Below are positions 36,545-45,798 of a stretch of DNA of 64,000 bases, one piece after another; position 1 is the first letter of the stretch, and the number at the start of each line of letters is the position of its first letter. The notes below the pieces were generated by a model that worked only from the letters and a program-made list of their open reading frames with translations, had not been told where the DNA came from and ran no database searches. Position numbers and translations under genes: made by a program. Source of the stretch: Fallopia convolvulus (taxonomy: Eukaryota; Streptophyta; Magnoliopsida; Caryophyllales; Polygonaceae); the NCBI GenBank assembly GCA_964016875.1, contig OZ024724.1, forward strand, positions 43,763,820 through 43,827,819, written 5' to 3'.

Positions 36545-39250
36545 TCATGGTGGTTCATGTATGGCCATATTGGGGTCTTGAGATACCCTGCTTGTAGCCT
36601 TACTGCCTCTGTGTGCTTGAATTGCTAAATTAGGACCCTTTTCTTCTATCAGCAAGCTCGATATCCCTGGATTGTTGGTGTAGTCTGAAAGCCAAGGTGG
36701 TTTGGACTTTTCTGTAATCTCTGTAGTAGGGTCGTGGTTGAACTCATGTACGTGAGACTCAGTGATCGGCAGATGTGGCTCGGTAGGGACTGTTGTGTTG
36801 AGTTCGGGTTGAGTCAACTCTATTTGTGCCACTCCAATTGGGTCGTTTGCTTTTTGATCCAAGTTGAATTCCACCCGTGCTTCTCCTATATCAAAAGTGA
36901 GGAGTCCCTTCCGCACATCAACTCTTGCTCCTGCTGTGGCTAAGAATGGTCGCCCGAGAATTATGGGGACATGAGGGTCTTCAAGCATATCAAGGACGAT
37001 AAAATCATTCGGTATAAAGAATTTCCCGACTTGAATAGGGTAATCGTCCACTACTCCTGTGGCTTTGACGCTTGACCCATCTGCCATGTACAGATTCATG
37101 TCTATTGGCTCTAGTGGTCCTATATTGGCTTTAGACCAGATTGAGAGCGGAACAAGACTAGCACTGGCACCAAGATCGCATAAAGCTTTGAACTTGTGGT
37201 TGCCTATGCCGATTGTGATTGCAAACCTCCTGGGATTTCCCAGCTTTTCTGGTAGAGCTATTGATCTGACTTCATCCTGCAGCTCTGTAATTGACCTTTT
37301 CCTGCTAAGAATATCTTTCAAAATTTTTGTGTAAGTCGGCATTTCGCTTAGGCCCTCAGCGAATGGGATGGAAATATTAATGCCCTGAAGAATCTTAACG
37401 AAACGCTTGAACTTACTCTCAGTAGAGTCCATAGATTTCTTAATTGGAAATGGAAGAGATTTCACCATTCTCGGAACCAAGTTAGGCTCGAGAGGTGAGA
37501 GTATCGGGTCGACACTAGGGTTGATTGATGTCCTCGGCGGGTCGTTACCGACCCTGGTGGGGTCGTTAACTACCCTTGGATTGAGAGGGAGGCTCGAATT
37601 AGTAGACTTACCTGGGTTAGGGTCGTTAGATACCCTTGGAGCCTCGTCACCCTGGTACGTGGGCTCGGTATGTGCTCTCGCTGGCTCGTTAACGAGCTGG
37701 TTAGCGAGGTCCTGTTCCTCCTTCTCTTCAGCTTGAATTCTCTCCGGTAGTGTCTTCCCACTTCTGAGGTGTACCGCTGCTATTTGGCCTCTAGGGTTCT
37801 CCTCGGGGCGGCCCGGGAGTTGCCCTTGTGGTCTTGGAATCCGTGCAGCTAGGTCCCCTAGTTGGGAATCAACGCTCCTCTTCCAAATATCGAACTCTCC
37901 CCATCTTTTATCTTGTCGGTTCAGCTTGGCTTGAACGTCATCAATCTTGTTGTTCACTCCGTTGATGCTCTCTTTAATCTCTTGAACCCATGATGGCGTC
38001 TCCTGATGGCTTGGAGGTCGATATGGTGCAGGTCGTCTATCAGGTGGGGGCCCTGCGTAATTTTGACTTGTATTCTGATTGCCCCATGGTTGATAGTTGT
38101 TCGACCTGTCATTATAATTAGGCTGGTTCATGTAGGGTCCTCTCATGTAATTCATCTCAGCTATTGTCTCAGCGGTTCTAACCTGCTCAATGTTAGTGCA
38201 TGCAGAAGTACTATGTGCAGAAGAACCACATTCTTGACATGATTGAGAGGATTTCAGAAAACTTACCTGTTTCCTTAGACGGTTGACCTCATCTTGTAAG
38301 AATTGATTTTTAACATCGGGGTCAACTTCATCTCGGTTGGGTACATAGAGACGTTTTTGAGTTTGTGGAGCCTGCTGGGTCCCGTACATAGCATCGTAAT
38401 TCGCCAGCTTGTCCAACAGTTCCCACGCCTCTGTCGGGTTCATCTCTATAAAACCGCACGCAATATGCGTGTTGATGCGGTTCTTGGTCTCTGCGTTGAT
38501 ACCCTGGAAAAAGATTTCTTGCAATACATATAAAGGTTGCCCATGAGTAGGGCACTGTCTAAGCATCTCTTTGAATCTTTCCCATGTTTCAACAAATGTT
38601 TCATTAGGCAACTGGTGATAAGAGGTGATGCGTTTCCTTAACTCCGTTGTCTTGGCAGGAGGGAAAAACTTTGTAAGAAATTGATCATACAAATCTTTCC
38701 AAGTCCTGATAGACGTAGAAGGTAGGCTCTCTAACCAGTTCAGGGCCTTTCCAGTAAGAGACCATCTAAAAGCTTTTAACAGAACATATTCTAACGAGAC
38801 ACCTTCAGCAGCTATGGTGTCACATAAATCAAGAAAATTTCTAATATGCTCCATAGGGCACTCAGCAGGTTTCCCTTCAAACTGAGCCCGTTTGATTAAC
38901 GATATAAATTGAGACTTTATCTCAAAAGGTTTCTCTATCGCTGGAAGCACAATTGGGGATTCTGGCACCCTCAGTTCCGGATGCATGTATTGCTTGGCAT
39001 TCCTTGGATAGGCGTCTAGCTCTTCTTGCAGTCGAGCCTTGTCAGCTCGTTGACGCTCAGCTTCTGCGTCTGCGCCGTCCTTTTCGACTCTCAGTGCCTC
39101 CATCTGGGTCCGGAGGATCTCTAACTCTCGAGCCATCTCTTCTGCTGTGGCCATGGCTCGGTTTTCTCGGAGTCGACGGTGCAGGGAACGTTTTGGTTCT
39201 GAGTAATAACCTGTGTTATCAAACTGAAGCCTTCTTCGTCCTACCGGCAT
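36545..39250 (-). CDS. Athila Gag-protease
   Basis: 901 uninterrupted residues. A basic N-terminus (MPVGRRRLQF) leads into a coiled coil (about 33-80, EMARELEILRTQMEALRVEK), then a retrotransposon gag domain (about 120-300, ALNWLESLPSTSIRTWKDLY), a CCHC knuckle CQECGSSAHSTSAC (about 337-350), a Pro/Gln-rich linker and an aspartic protease with CDLGASASLVPLSI, in which the DLGAS active site is usual for Athila. The C-terminal tail ends in a stop where RT would follow. Intact gag without pol suggests a non-autonomous element dependent on a relative. The region around residues 560-600 has repeated V(V/G)NDP units matching the palindrome repeat. Confidence 0.9.
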   Translation of the reverse strand: MPVGRRRLQFDNTGYYSEPKRSLHRRLRENRAMATAEEMARELEILRTQMEALRVEKDGADAEAERQRADKARLQEELDAYPRNAKQYMHPELRVPESPIVLPAIEKPFEIKSQFISLIKRAQFEGKPAECPMEHIRNFLDLCDTIAAEGVSLEYVLLKAFRWSLTGKALNWLESLPSTSIRTWKDLYDQFLTKFFPPAKTTELRKRITSYHQLPNETFVETWERFKEMLRQCPTHGQPLYVLQEIFFQGINAETKNRINTHIACGFIEMNPTEAWELLDKLANYDAMYGTQQAPQTQKRLYVPNRDEVDPDVKNQFLQDEVNRLRKQVSFLKSSQSCQECGSSAHSTSACTNIEQVRTAETIAEMNYMRGPYMNQPNYNDRSNNYQPWGNQNTSQNYAGPPPDRRPAPYRPPSHQETPSWVQEIKESINGVNNKIDDVQAKLNRQDKRWGEFDIWKRSVDSQLGDLAARIPRPQGQLPGRPEENPRGQIAAVHLRSGKTLPERIQAEEKEEQDLANQLVNEPARAHTEPTYQGDEAPRVSNDPNPGKSTNSSLPLNPRVVNDPTRVGNDPPRTSINPSVDPILSPLEPNLVPRMVKSLPFPIKKSMDSTESKFKRFVKILQGINISIPFAEGLSEMPTYTKILKDILSRKRSITELQDEVRSIALPEKLGNPRRFAITIGIGNHKFKALCDLGASASLVPLSIWSKANIGPLEPIDMNLYMADGSSVKATGVVDDYPIQVGKFFIPNDFIVLDMLEDPHVPIILGRPFLATAGARVDVRKGLLTFDIGEARVEFNLDQKANDPIGVAQIELTQPELNTTVPTEPHLPITESHVHEFNHDPTTEITEKSKPPWLSDYTNNPGISSLLIEEKGPNLAIQAHRGSKATSRVSQDPNMAIHEPP

Positions 39251-39342
39251 ACACTAAGAAAACAAACAAAGAAAACAAAAATTAAAAACAAAAACGGGGT
39301 CGGGCTATTCCCGATCCCGAAGATAAACTAACAACTCGTTGC

Positions 39343-39361
39343 TTCCCCGGCAACGGCGCCA
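39343..39361 (-). other. Primer binding site of the Athila element
   Basis: TGGCGCCGTTGCCGGGGAA on the minus strand, 3 nt inside the 5' LTR. This is the usual tRNA-complementary site of Athila/Tat-type Gypsy elements (reported as Asp-tRNA). Confidence 0.8.
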
Positions 39362-39364
39362 ATT

Positions 39365-40889
39365 TGTTGATAGGGTTTCTCGGCCAACAAATAAATTTGT
39401 AAGTCAAGACCCCGCTGAGTACAGTGGAGTCAGGATCGTTCCACAGGAAGCAAGGTTGTTTGTCTATCAATCTAACAAAAATCAAACAAAAACAAATAAA
39501 ACACTCACGCGCTGCCTCGTTAACGACGTTGTCAGGGTCGTTAACGAACCACCGAACACAAAATACTAAACTAACAATCTAATAAAATTCTAATTAAAAT
39601 TCGGTACCGAGGCAAGTACTCAGCAACGAAGATTCTCTAGAAATAATTCAAATAAAACAAAAATCTAGGACAAGGTACACCACAACATAGCCAAGCATAT
39701 AAACTCGTAAGAAGATAAGATCATGCCTTTAAACAGATAGAGTCATCAACTTTCGTTGACTTAGCAAGTAAATTAATCCACTTTCGCATCCTAATTCACT
39801 TAATTGCTTGTTTTGGATCTAAAGCTTGAAACTTTCGTTTTCAAACAATATCAACCTCCAAGTTACTAACTTTTTCTTTCAATCAAGTTAAAAACTCAAA
39901 TTACCTCAACTTTCGTTTCGGTATAAGCACAACAAACAATCTCAATAAAAGATAAAAGGCATTCAACACACAATCTTACTCATCAAACATGCTCAACTAT
40001 GCCGGGCTTAACCCCGACCCTAGAAAAATAAACTACTCACTAATCATAACTAAGAAACTAAAAACTCCAATAAAAAGAAACATTAAAACAAAACTCAAAC
40101 TCAAATTAATAAGAAAAATATATCGTCTTACAGAAATTCAGAAGAAACCGAAAAACATAAAAATACCGAACCACAATCACGACCAACGACCACCCGGCGA
40201 CCGTCGTCTACCGAGCCTCGGCGGTCCTCTTCCGATCCGATTTCTCTCTCTCCTTCGGCCTTCAAAAATCTCTCCTAAAATTCCTCTCTAAAAACTTCTC
40301 TCCAATTAAGCCCCCTCTTTTCTATGCTAGATAGAAGGGTATTTATACTAAAAAGCTAAAAACTAAAAAGGCTAAAAGATATAAACTTTCCTAAAAAGAT
40401 AGAAACAATCCCTAAAAGATAGAAATAAAATCTAAAAATATATTAAGACCTAAAATACATATTCTAACAACCCCAAAAGATTCTAAAAAGATACTCAACC
40501 GATATGGAAATAAATTCCCACTCAGGATCGGTGAATTATAAAAAATAACACTCGAAATCTTTCTTTTCGTGGCCTCGTTAACGAACCCTCACAGCCTCGT
40601 TAACGAGCCCGGGCTTTGTTTTCTTCAACACTTCCTCTTGTACTTTCGAGCTCCGACTTCTTCAATCTTGCACTCCTCTGTCTTTGGCTGCAATGCTCCA
40701 AATTCAACTCCATTCAGCTCCTTTCCTTACTAAAACCTGCAAAATTCATAAAATAGCGTAGATTCCACTCTTTTCACAGAAATATGCAAAACTATCTAAA
40801 AATACTCAAAACTAAACCTAAACTAAACAAAACTAATCCTAATAAGCAAAGAAAACCTATCAAAAACTATACTAAAAATGCGAATATCA
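39365..40889 (-). repeat. Athila 5' LTR C
   Basis: 1525 bp, TG...CA ends. TSD ATTTT follows at 40890-40894. It is almost identical to LTR A over its right 890 bp (one difference by hand count) and has about four differences in the left 630 bp. Four exact TCGTTAACGA copies lie at 39517, 39538, 40575 and 40597. Confidence 0.92.
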
Positions 40890-41800
40890 ATTTTTCTGCT
40901 TCTTGGCAATGTTCCATAATTTGCTTATGCTTCTCCTTGAAATGTTAAACTCTTGTGCAGCCTGTTGTATTGCTCCACGTTGAAGGCATCCATTTGTTGC
41001 CTTGTTTAACAGCCATAGCAAAATATTGAACTTTTTATCACTGCTGAGTCTGCTGCATGATGGCTGATGATGTCCAAACTCCACTTGCTCTGTTTCCTGG
41101 TCAGCTTCTGTGTGTGTCTCTGTTGAAGCCATCTCTTGTTCCTGTTGTGGTGGTTGGTTGAGATCGAATGCAAATTCTGGAACATCTTCCATGTCCCCAA
41201 TGGCCTCATTGAGATCAAATTGAAAATGAGCTGGTTGATTTGGAAATGGAGCCTCATTTACATTTATGGCTGAAGCCATCTACAGCATTCAATGATGCTA
41301 TTTGTCCCCTTTTTTTTAATTGCTTTGGAATTTTGCTCATCAAGAGCTTTAATGGTCTGTAATTGAGAGCTTTGAATGCTCTTTAAATGGTTGAAGTAAA
41401 TGAGTTTGGAAGCCTTTAAAAAGGGCTTGAGTATATGGTGATCCATGTGAAGTAAAATGCCGGTTTTCTATTGGTCAATACAAGTTGGGTTGGATTAAGG
41501 GAAAATGGGAAAATGGGTTACAACTTCTATTCCCTACAAATTTGAGCTTCTATTCTCTGAAATTTTCAGAACTGTCATTTCATGTAGTACAATTGAATTT
41601 TTTATAATTCCTGTGCTTTTTGGCAAATGGGAATATCAAACCGGGACGGAGGGAGTATCACTTCAAATTTTGTAGGACAATAATTAGCCCCCAATCAAGG
41701 GCTGGAGGCTCCACCGTTGATTCGAGGCTCCACCCTTAATCAAGGGCTGGAGGCTCCGCCACTCGATTCTAACGATCCTATAAACGATCTTATAAACGAT
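40890..41800. repeat. Segmental duplication, copy 2 (mariner N-terminus plus flank)
   Basis: Second copy of the 911-bp block at 30152-31062: the mariner transposase N-terminal fragment (ATG at 41279, minus strand), the right TIR ending at 41655, TA, and host flank. After 41800 the host sequence continues in an AACGAT-rich direct-repeat tract, the sequence in which the duplication broke. Confidence 0.9.
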
Positions 41801-42738
41801 TCTAACGATCATACAACCAGTTTTTACGATCTTACAAAATGACAATTATGGCTATATATTGTTAATCATTTCACGGTTAACGTATCATTTCCATTAAAAT
41901 AGTTGACTAGTCCATCCTACGACATTTTTAATAATCAAATTAATTATGTTTATTATTTTTTTACTCCATATATAACAAATTATACAATATCTTGGTTTAT
42001 CCTTGCATACTTTTAGTTATAATTTAAAATCTTACGATTCAACAATCCGATTCAAAAGAACCTCAACGTCCAACTTAGAATCCCGATCCTGATAACCTTG
42101 ATGGTTAGGCTTTTGGGGTAGTACCCCGAGGTCACCGTTTCGAAGGTGGCGGTTTGTCCATTCTTCTCTAAAATTTAGTTAGTAACCAGTTCTCATTCTT
42201 AGTGGATGCTTTAGGCGAGTTGAAGTAGTACTTATGGCAACCCTAACCTTTACCCAATCAAAAAAATAAAAAACAATTGTCGTAATTTAATGCCAAAAAC
42301 GCATTGTACTTAAATTTCAAAGCAGTAATCATGGAGGCCAGATAGATCGATAAGGCATTGAGTTTAAGGCATCGAGATTGATTTGTCCAAGTAAGGTCGG
42401 ACATCACAGCAGCTGTAGTTTACACGCGATTCGATTGATCGAAGTGCTGGTATATATATACAGTATTATTATTATAGTAATTGCATACATTTAATGAAGC
42501 AGGTGGCATGACACTAGTATTTCCGATCTTCACTGATCGGAAATCGCATGCGATATATCCACGTTAACTCGAATTGGGAAACGAGCAAGTCAACCAACAA
42601 CGAAGCATATATATAGGCGCGCAGCTGGAGCACTATATATAAAGAGCTAGCTAGGATCCATCGAAGCAGAGTAAAGGGAATCAATCAAATATTCAAACTC
42701 AATCTTCCTTCAATTAATTACTTAATTAGAAGAAGAAG
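41801..42738 (+). promoter_or_regulatory. Promoter region of the lipid transfer protein gene
   Basis: TATATATAAA at 42634-42643 lies 96 bp before the ATG, a good TATA distance. A perfect 10-bp inverted repeat with a 6-nt loop (ATTTCCGATC, 42519-42528 and 42535-42544) sits about 90 bp upstream of the TATA box. The rest is AT-rich host sequence with no gene seen. Confidence 0.6.
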
Positions 42739-43281
42739 ATGGCCATGGAGAGATTAATAATGGCGATTATTGTGATTGTTTTGGTAAGCATGAGCGTGGG
42801 GTCGGAAGCGCAATCAACGGCGTGCGTGAACAGCTTGATGCCCTGCGCTACCTTCCTCAAATCGGGGGACCCACCAGCCACCTGCTGCAACCTCCTCAAA
42901 GAGGCGGTCGCCAAAAACAAGGAGTGCCTTTGCAGCATCTTCACCAACGCCGCCCTCCTCCACTCCCTCGGCGCCACTCCCGCTGACGCCGCACGACTCC
43001 CCACCCGCTGTAGCATCGCCGGAGCATCCACCGGCTTCTGCTCGTCATCGTCTCCTTCTCCCGCCCCCACCTCCACCAATTCCCCTGCATCTACTACTTC
43101 ATCAGGTATGTGATTGAATCACTGATCCTTCATTTATGTTTGTTCATATAAATTAGTCAAGGTTAGTGATAATACGGAGTATTGATTTTTTGGTGTAGGC
43201 AAAAATGGCGGAGACGTAGTAGCATGGAATGCTGGTATTTCATTTGGACTCGCACTTGTAACTTCTTTCTTGTTTTACTAG
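42739..43281 (+). CDS. GPI-anchored non-specific lipid transfer protein
   Basis: Exons 42739-43105 and 43199-43281 give 149 residues. A signal peptide (about 1-25) is followed by the eight-cysteine LTP domain: C-X6-C-X12-CC-X12-CLC-X25-C-X9-C. Next come a Ser/Pro/Thr-rich linker typical of arabinogalactan-type glycosylation and a hydrophobic C-terminus (GISFGLALVTSFLFY), the usual GPI-anchor signal. The short last exon, carrying only the anchor signal, is also typical of this family. Role from family knowledge: lipid binding and export at the cell surface (cuticle, suberin or pollen wall). Which LTPG clade it belongs to is not resolved. Confidence 0.9.
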
Positions 43282-44100
43282 AGCTTAGGGCCGCTCGATG
43301 CACGCTAGCTTCCCCCTGTTATTAATTTGTTATCAATAATTAAGCTGGACTACTTGAAATATATATATTCGTCTAATAAATTCATATGGATGTACGTAAT
43401 TGTATTGGGTTGAGTTTGTACGTATGTTGTACTGTGGTTTGATATTCTTTTTAATATATTATTCGAAGCTGGTTAGCACCGGCATGTTGTTACCTTAGTT
43501 ATATCAATCTCATTTTTTTTAGATTAAATGAATAGATAATTTTTTTTGGTAAATTTAAATGAATAGATAATAAAAGTACAAAATTGTTCTAGTTAACTCT
43601 AGAGACTACATGCTTCCTCCAATTCAATCCGTATTAGGTATTTTCTAGACTCCCTATTTTTCTTTCTCAAACTAGCTATGCCTATAACATTGTTTTTTAA
43701 AAGGCTAATGCAAACTCTAACACTCCGTCTTAAAGACAACTCTATTCTTAGTGGACCAAATGTAATACATGGCCGCACTAAGACATGAATTCCACAGATT
43801 CAACACTAAAGTTCTCTTGCCAACAAATATGCTAGACGCATCCAACCATGGCCTTCCCATCTTTGCCAATATATTGTAACACTCTTTTCAGCACTTTTTT
43901 TTGCCAACAAATAATGCCTATTTGCCTAAGCTTGTCCTTTAAAAGCGCTCCTCTGTTTAGTATTAGCCAAAGAGTTCGAAGGCAATTCTCGGACTCTCGG
44001 AGTATTGAACCTTCCCCAAAACCAATCCTTCCAAATCGATCACTTTCATGCAATCATGCCCATGATTTCTAGTGCATTCACAGAAGGCCTTCAAATCAAA
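43282..44100. other. Intergenic with possible LINE relic
   Basis: Mostly AT-rich. The minus strand at about 43780-43735 reads AAMYYIWSTKN, which resembles the end of a LINE zf-RVT domain, but no longer frame supports it. No gene. Confidence 0.3.
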
Positions 44101-44530
44101 TGTGGAAATATCAGGTGCGTGTTGGGTACGAGCGCACATGCCCGGATGGGCATACCATATAAGCTCATTGGGTTCCATCCTAAAATTAATTGATAATAAG
44201 AGGAGTAACTCAATGCCTCTCAAGTGGAACTAGGTTAGTCAGTTGACACTTGGATATAGGCAAGAAAGATCGATAATGGGCCCATGACCAAGGGTGATGG
44301 GGCAGATGTATTGGAACAATGGCGACTGATGCGGCTACGTGAAGGGTACGCGGAAATTAGACTGATACGACTACACGAAGGGTGGTCGGCAACCATGCTC
44401 TGATACCATGCAGAAATATCAAGGATGTGTTGGGTATGAGCACACACGTACAAATGGGCCAAGCACATATGCCCATGGGATTCCATCCTAAAGCTAATTG
44501 ACAATAGGAGGAGTAACCCAAGGGTATATA
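44101..44530 (-). mobile_element. TRIM-like or Copia LTR fragment pair with Met-tRNA primer site
   Basis: Two direct repeats of about 115 bp (44101-44215 and 44409-44522) start TGTGGAAATATCAGG and TGCAGAAATATCAAGG. Immediately left of the second is GCTCTGATACCA, the Copia primer site TGGTATCAGAGC on the minus strand (about 44396-44407). The interior is only about 190 bp and contains its own short direct repeat (near 44327 and 44360). It could be a TRIM, or the end of a Copia LTR extending to about 44900. Confidence 0.45.
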
Positions 44531-45295
44531 TTTATATGAACCCGCCGTCTCCGAAAGGATGTGAGAACACTCAGATCTTTGTCTTTGACTACGTATTGGG
44601 TCTCGTGATACATTGGCGGAAGCAATTTTGGTTCAAATTTGAGGTCCTTTGATCGCAGATATAAGCTAGAATTGATCACTCAAGGGTGAGAAGATCAAGA
44701 GGAAGAGAGAGTGAGGGAAATTGACGCACTAGCGAGAGTAAAGGAGCAAGGCTTCGACTTTCAATCTCGTAATCTGATAAATGTGTGATGTAGCAATTGC
44801 ATGTTGCTGAGGTCTGCTTATATAGAGGATGCGCCCATCTAGGGTTTACAATAAAGGAGGTGGCGGAACGTGCCAAACATGCAAGCAAAGGACCACTTCG
44901 ATCTATTAATTAAAATCCGAAAAACAACTTACTAAAACTAGTTAAACACTTATATAAAGGTTTGGAATGGAAATAACTACTAATAAAACATGGTGTTGGC
45001 ACGCCGAGGACATGCCAAGACGCAGGCGCACGGACGCGGGTGACCACGATTGGCAAGAACCTCATGTGGCAAGGCCTTGGCACGTTGGCGCTGGGGTTGG
45101 CATGGCAGACTCGATGGTGGGGACGCAGACGTGGCTAGCATGGGCGATGGCATGGTGCGTGGTTGTGGCTATGGCACGGGTCGGCTACGAGTGACAAGTT
45201 CGACGGAGCGCACGTACATGGCTTCTTCCTCTTGGGTGACGTCCATAGGCGGGGTTGCATCACCCTCCCTCTTGAGTGGGAAACGTCCTCATTTA
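44531..45295. other. Possible LTR continuation, then GC-rich unassigned sequence
   Basis: 44531-44900 has LTR-like features, including a TATATAG string near 44820. 44990-45250 is unusually GC-rich with long open frames but no recognisable domain. Confidence 0.3.
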
Positions 45296-45748
45296 CTTAA
45301 ATGTAGTGGTGGGTTCGAACCGGGGAACCGAACCGGAAAAAACCGTCGGTTCCGGTTCCGGAAAAGGAACCGAACCGGAACCGGTGGAACCGGGGGTTGG
45401 CCGGTTCCGGTCCCGTTTCCATGTTCCTTGGAACCGAAGAACCGGCAGTTCCGGAACCGGAACCGGACAGGAACCGCCGGTTCCACCCTTTACAAAAAAT
45501 AAAATATACCGTGAAAATTGTGAACCGCGATCGCGGCTCCAAAACCGCGATCGCGGTTTTGCAATTTTAATTTTTTTTTTAATTTTTTAAGGTTCGGAAC
45601 CGAACTGGAACCGGAATCGGAATCGCCTCGGAACCGCAAAAAACCGGAACCGGGAACCGAACCAAGGAACCGGGGGGTTCCCGGTTCCGGTTCCGGTTCC
45701 AGGGTTCCGAGGAACCGGAACCGAACCCATCTCTACTTAGCTTAAATG
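45296..45748. mobile_element. hAT-like element, GGAACC type, TSD CTTAAATG
   Basis: The element is 45304-45740. The left end TAGTGGTGGGTTCGAACC is inverse to the right GAACCCATCTCTA, followed by CTTAG. CTTAAATG is exact at 45296-45303 and 45741-45748. The arms are reiterated GGAACCG; the centre holds two CCGCGATCGCGG palindromes near 45526 and 45547. If the element really ends at 45735, the TSD would be imperfect. No coding capacity. Confidence 0.7.
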
Positions 45749-45758
45749 CGAGCTTGAC

Positions 45759-45760
<2 letters not shown>

Positions 45761-45795
<35 letters not shown>
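45761..45795. repeat. (AG)n microsatellite
   Basis: 35 bp of uninterrupted AG dinucleotides. Confidence 0.95.

Positions 45796-45798
<3 letters not shown>

Larger units (their letters stand above)
31061..40889 (-). mobile_element. Athila-type Gypsy element lacking pol, 3' LTR truncated
   Basis: Read on the minus strand: 5' LTR C 40889-39365; primer site TGGCGCCGTTGCCGGGGAA (39361-39343); gag-protease 39250-36545; spacer with GGGAGGCAACCC; ORF-1 35312-33702; long untranslated region; polypurine region (31966-31954); 3' LTR B 31953-31061, which has lost about 630 bp at its distal end at the duplication breakpoint. RT, RNase H and integrase are absent. LTRs B and C differ at about nine sites over 890 bp by hand count. 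Confidence 0.9.

Noticed and set aside
41264..41446. Small minus-strand ORFs beside the mariner start
   Set aside because: Out-of-frame shadows in both copies of the duplicated block, with no independent support.
44967..45502. Overlapping GC-rich plus-strand ORFs
   Set aside because: No domain, start context or splice support, and they run into a GGAACC transposon array.
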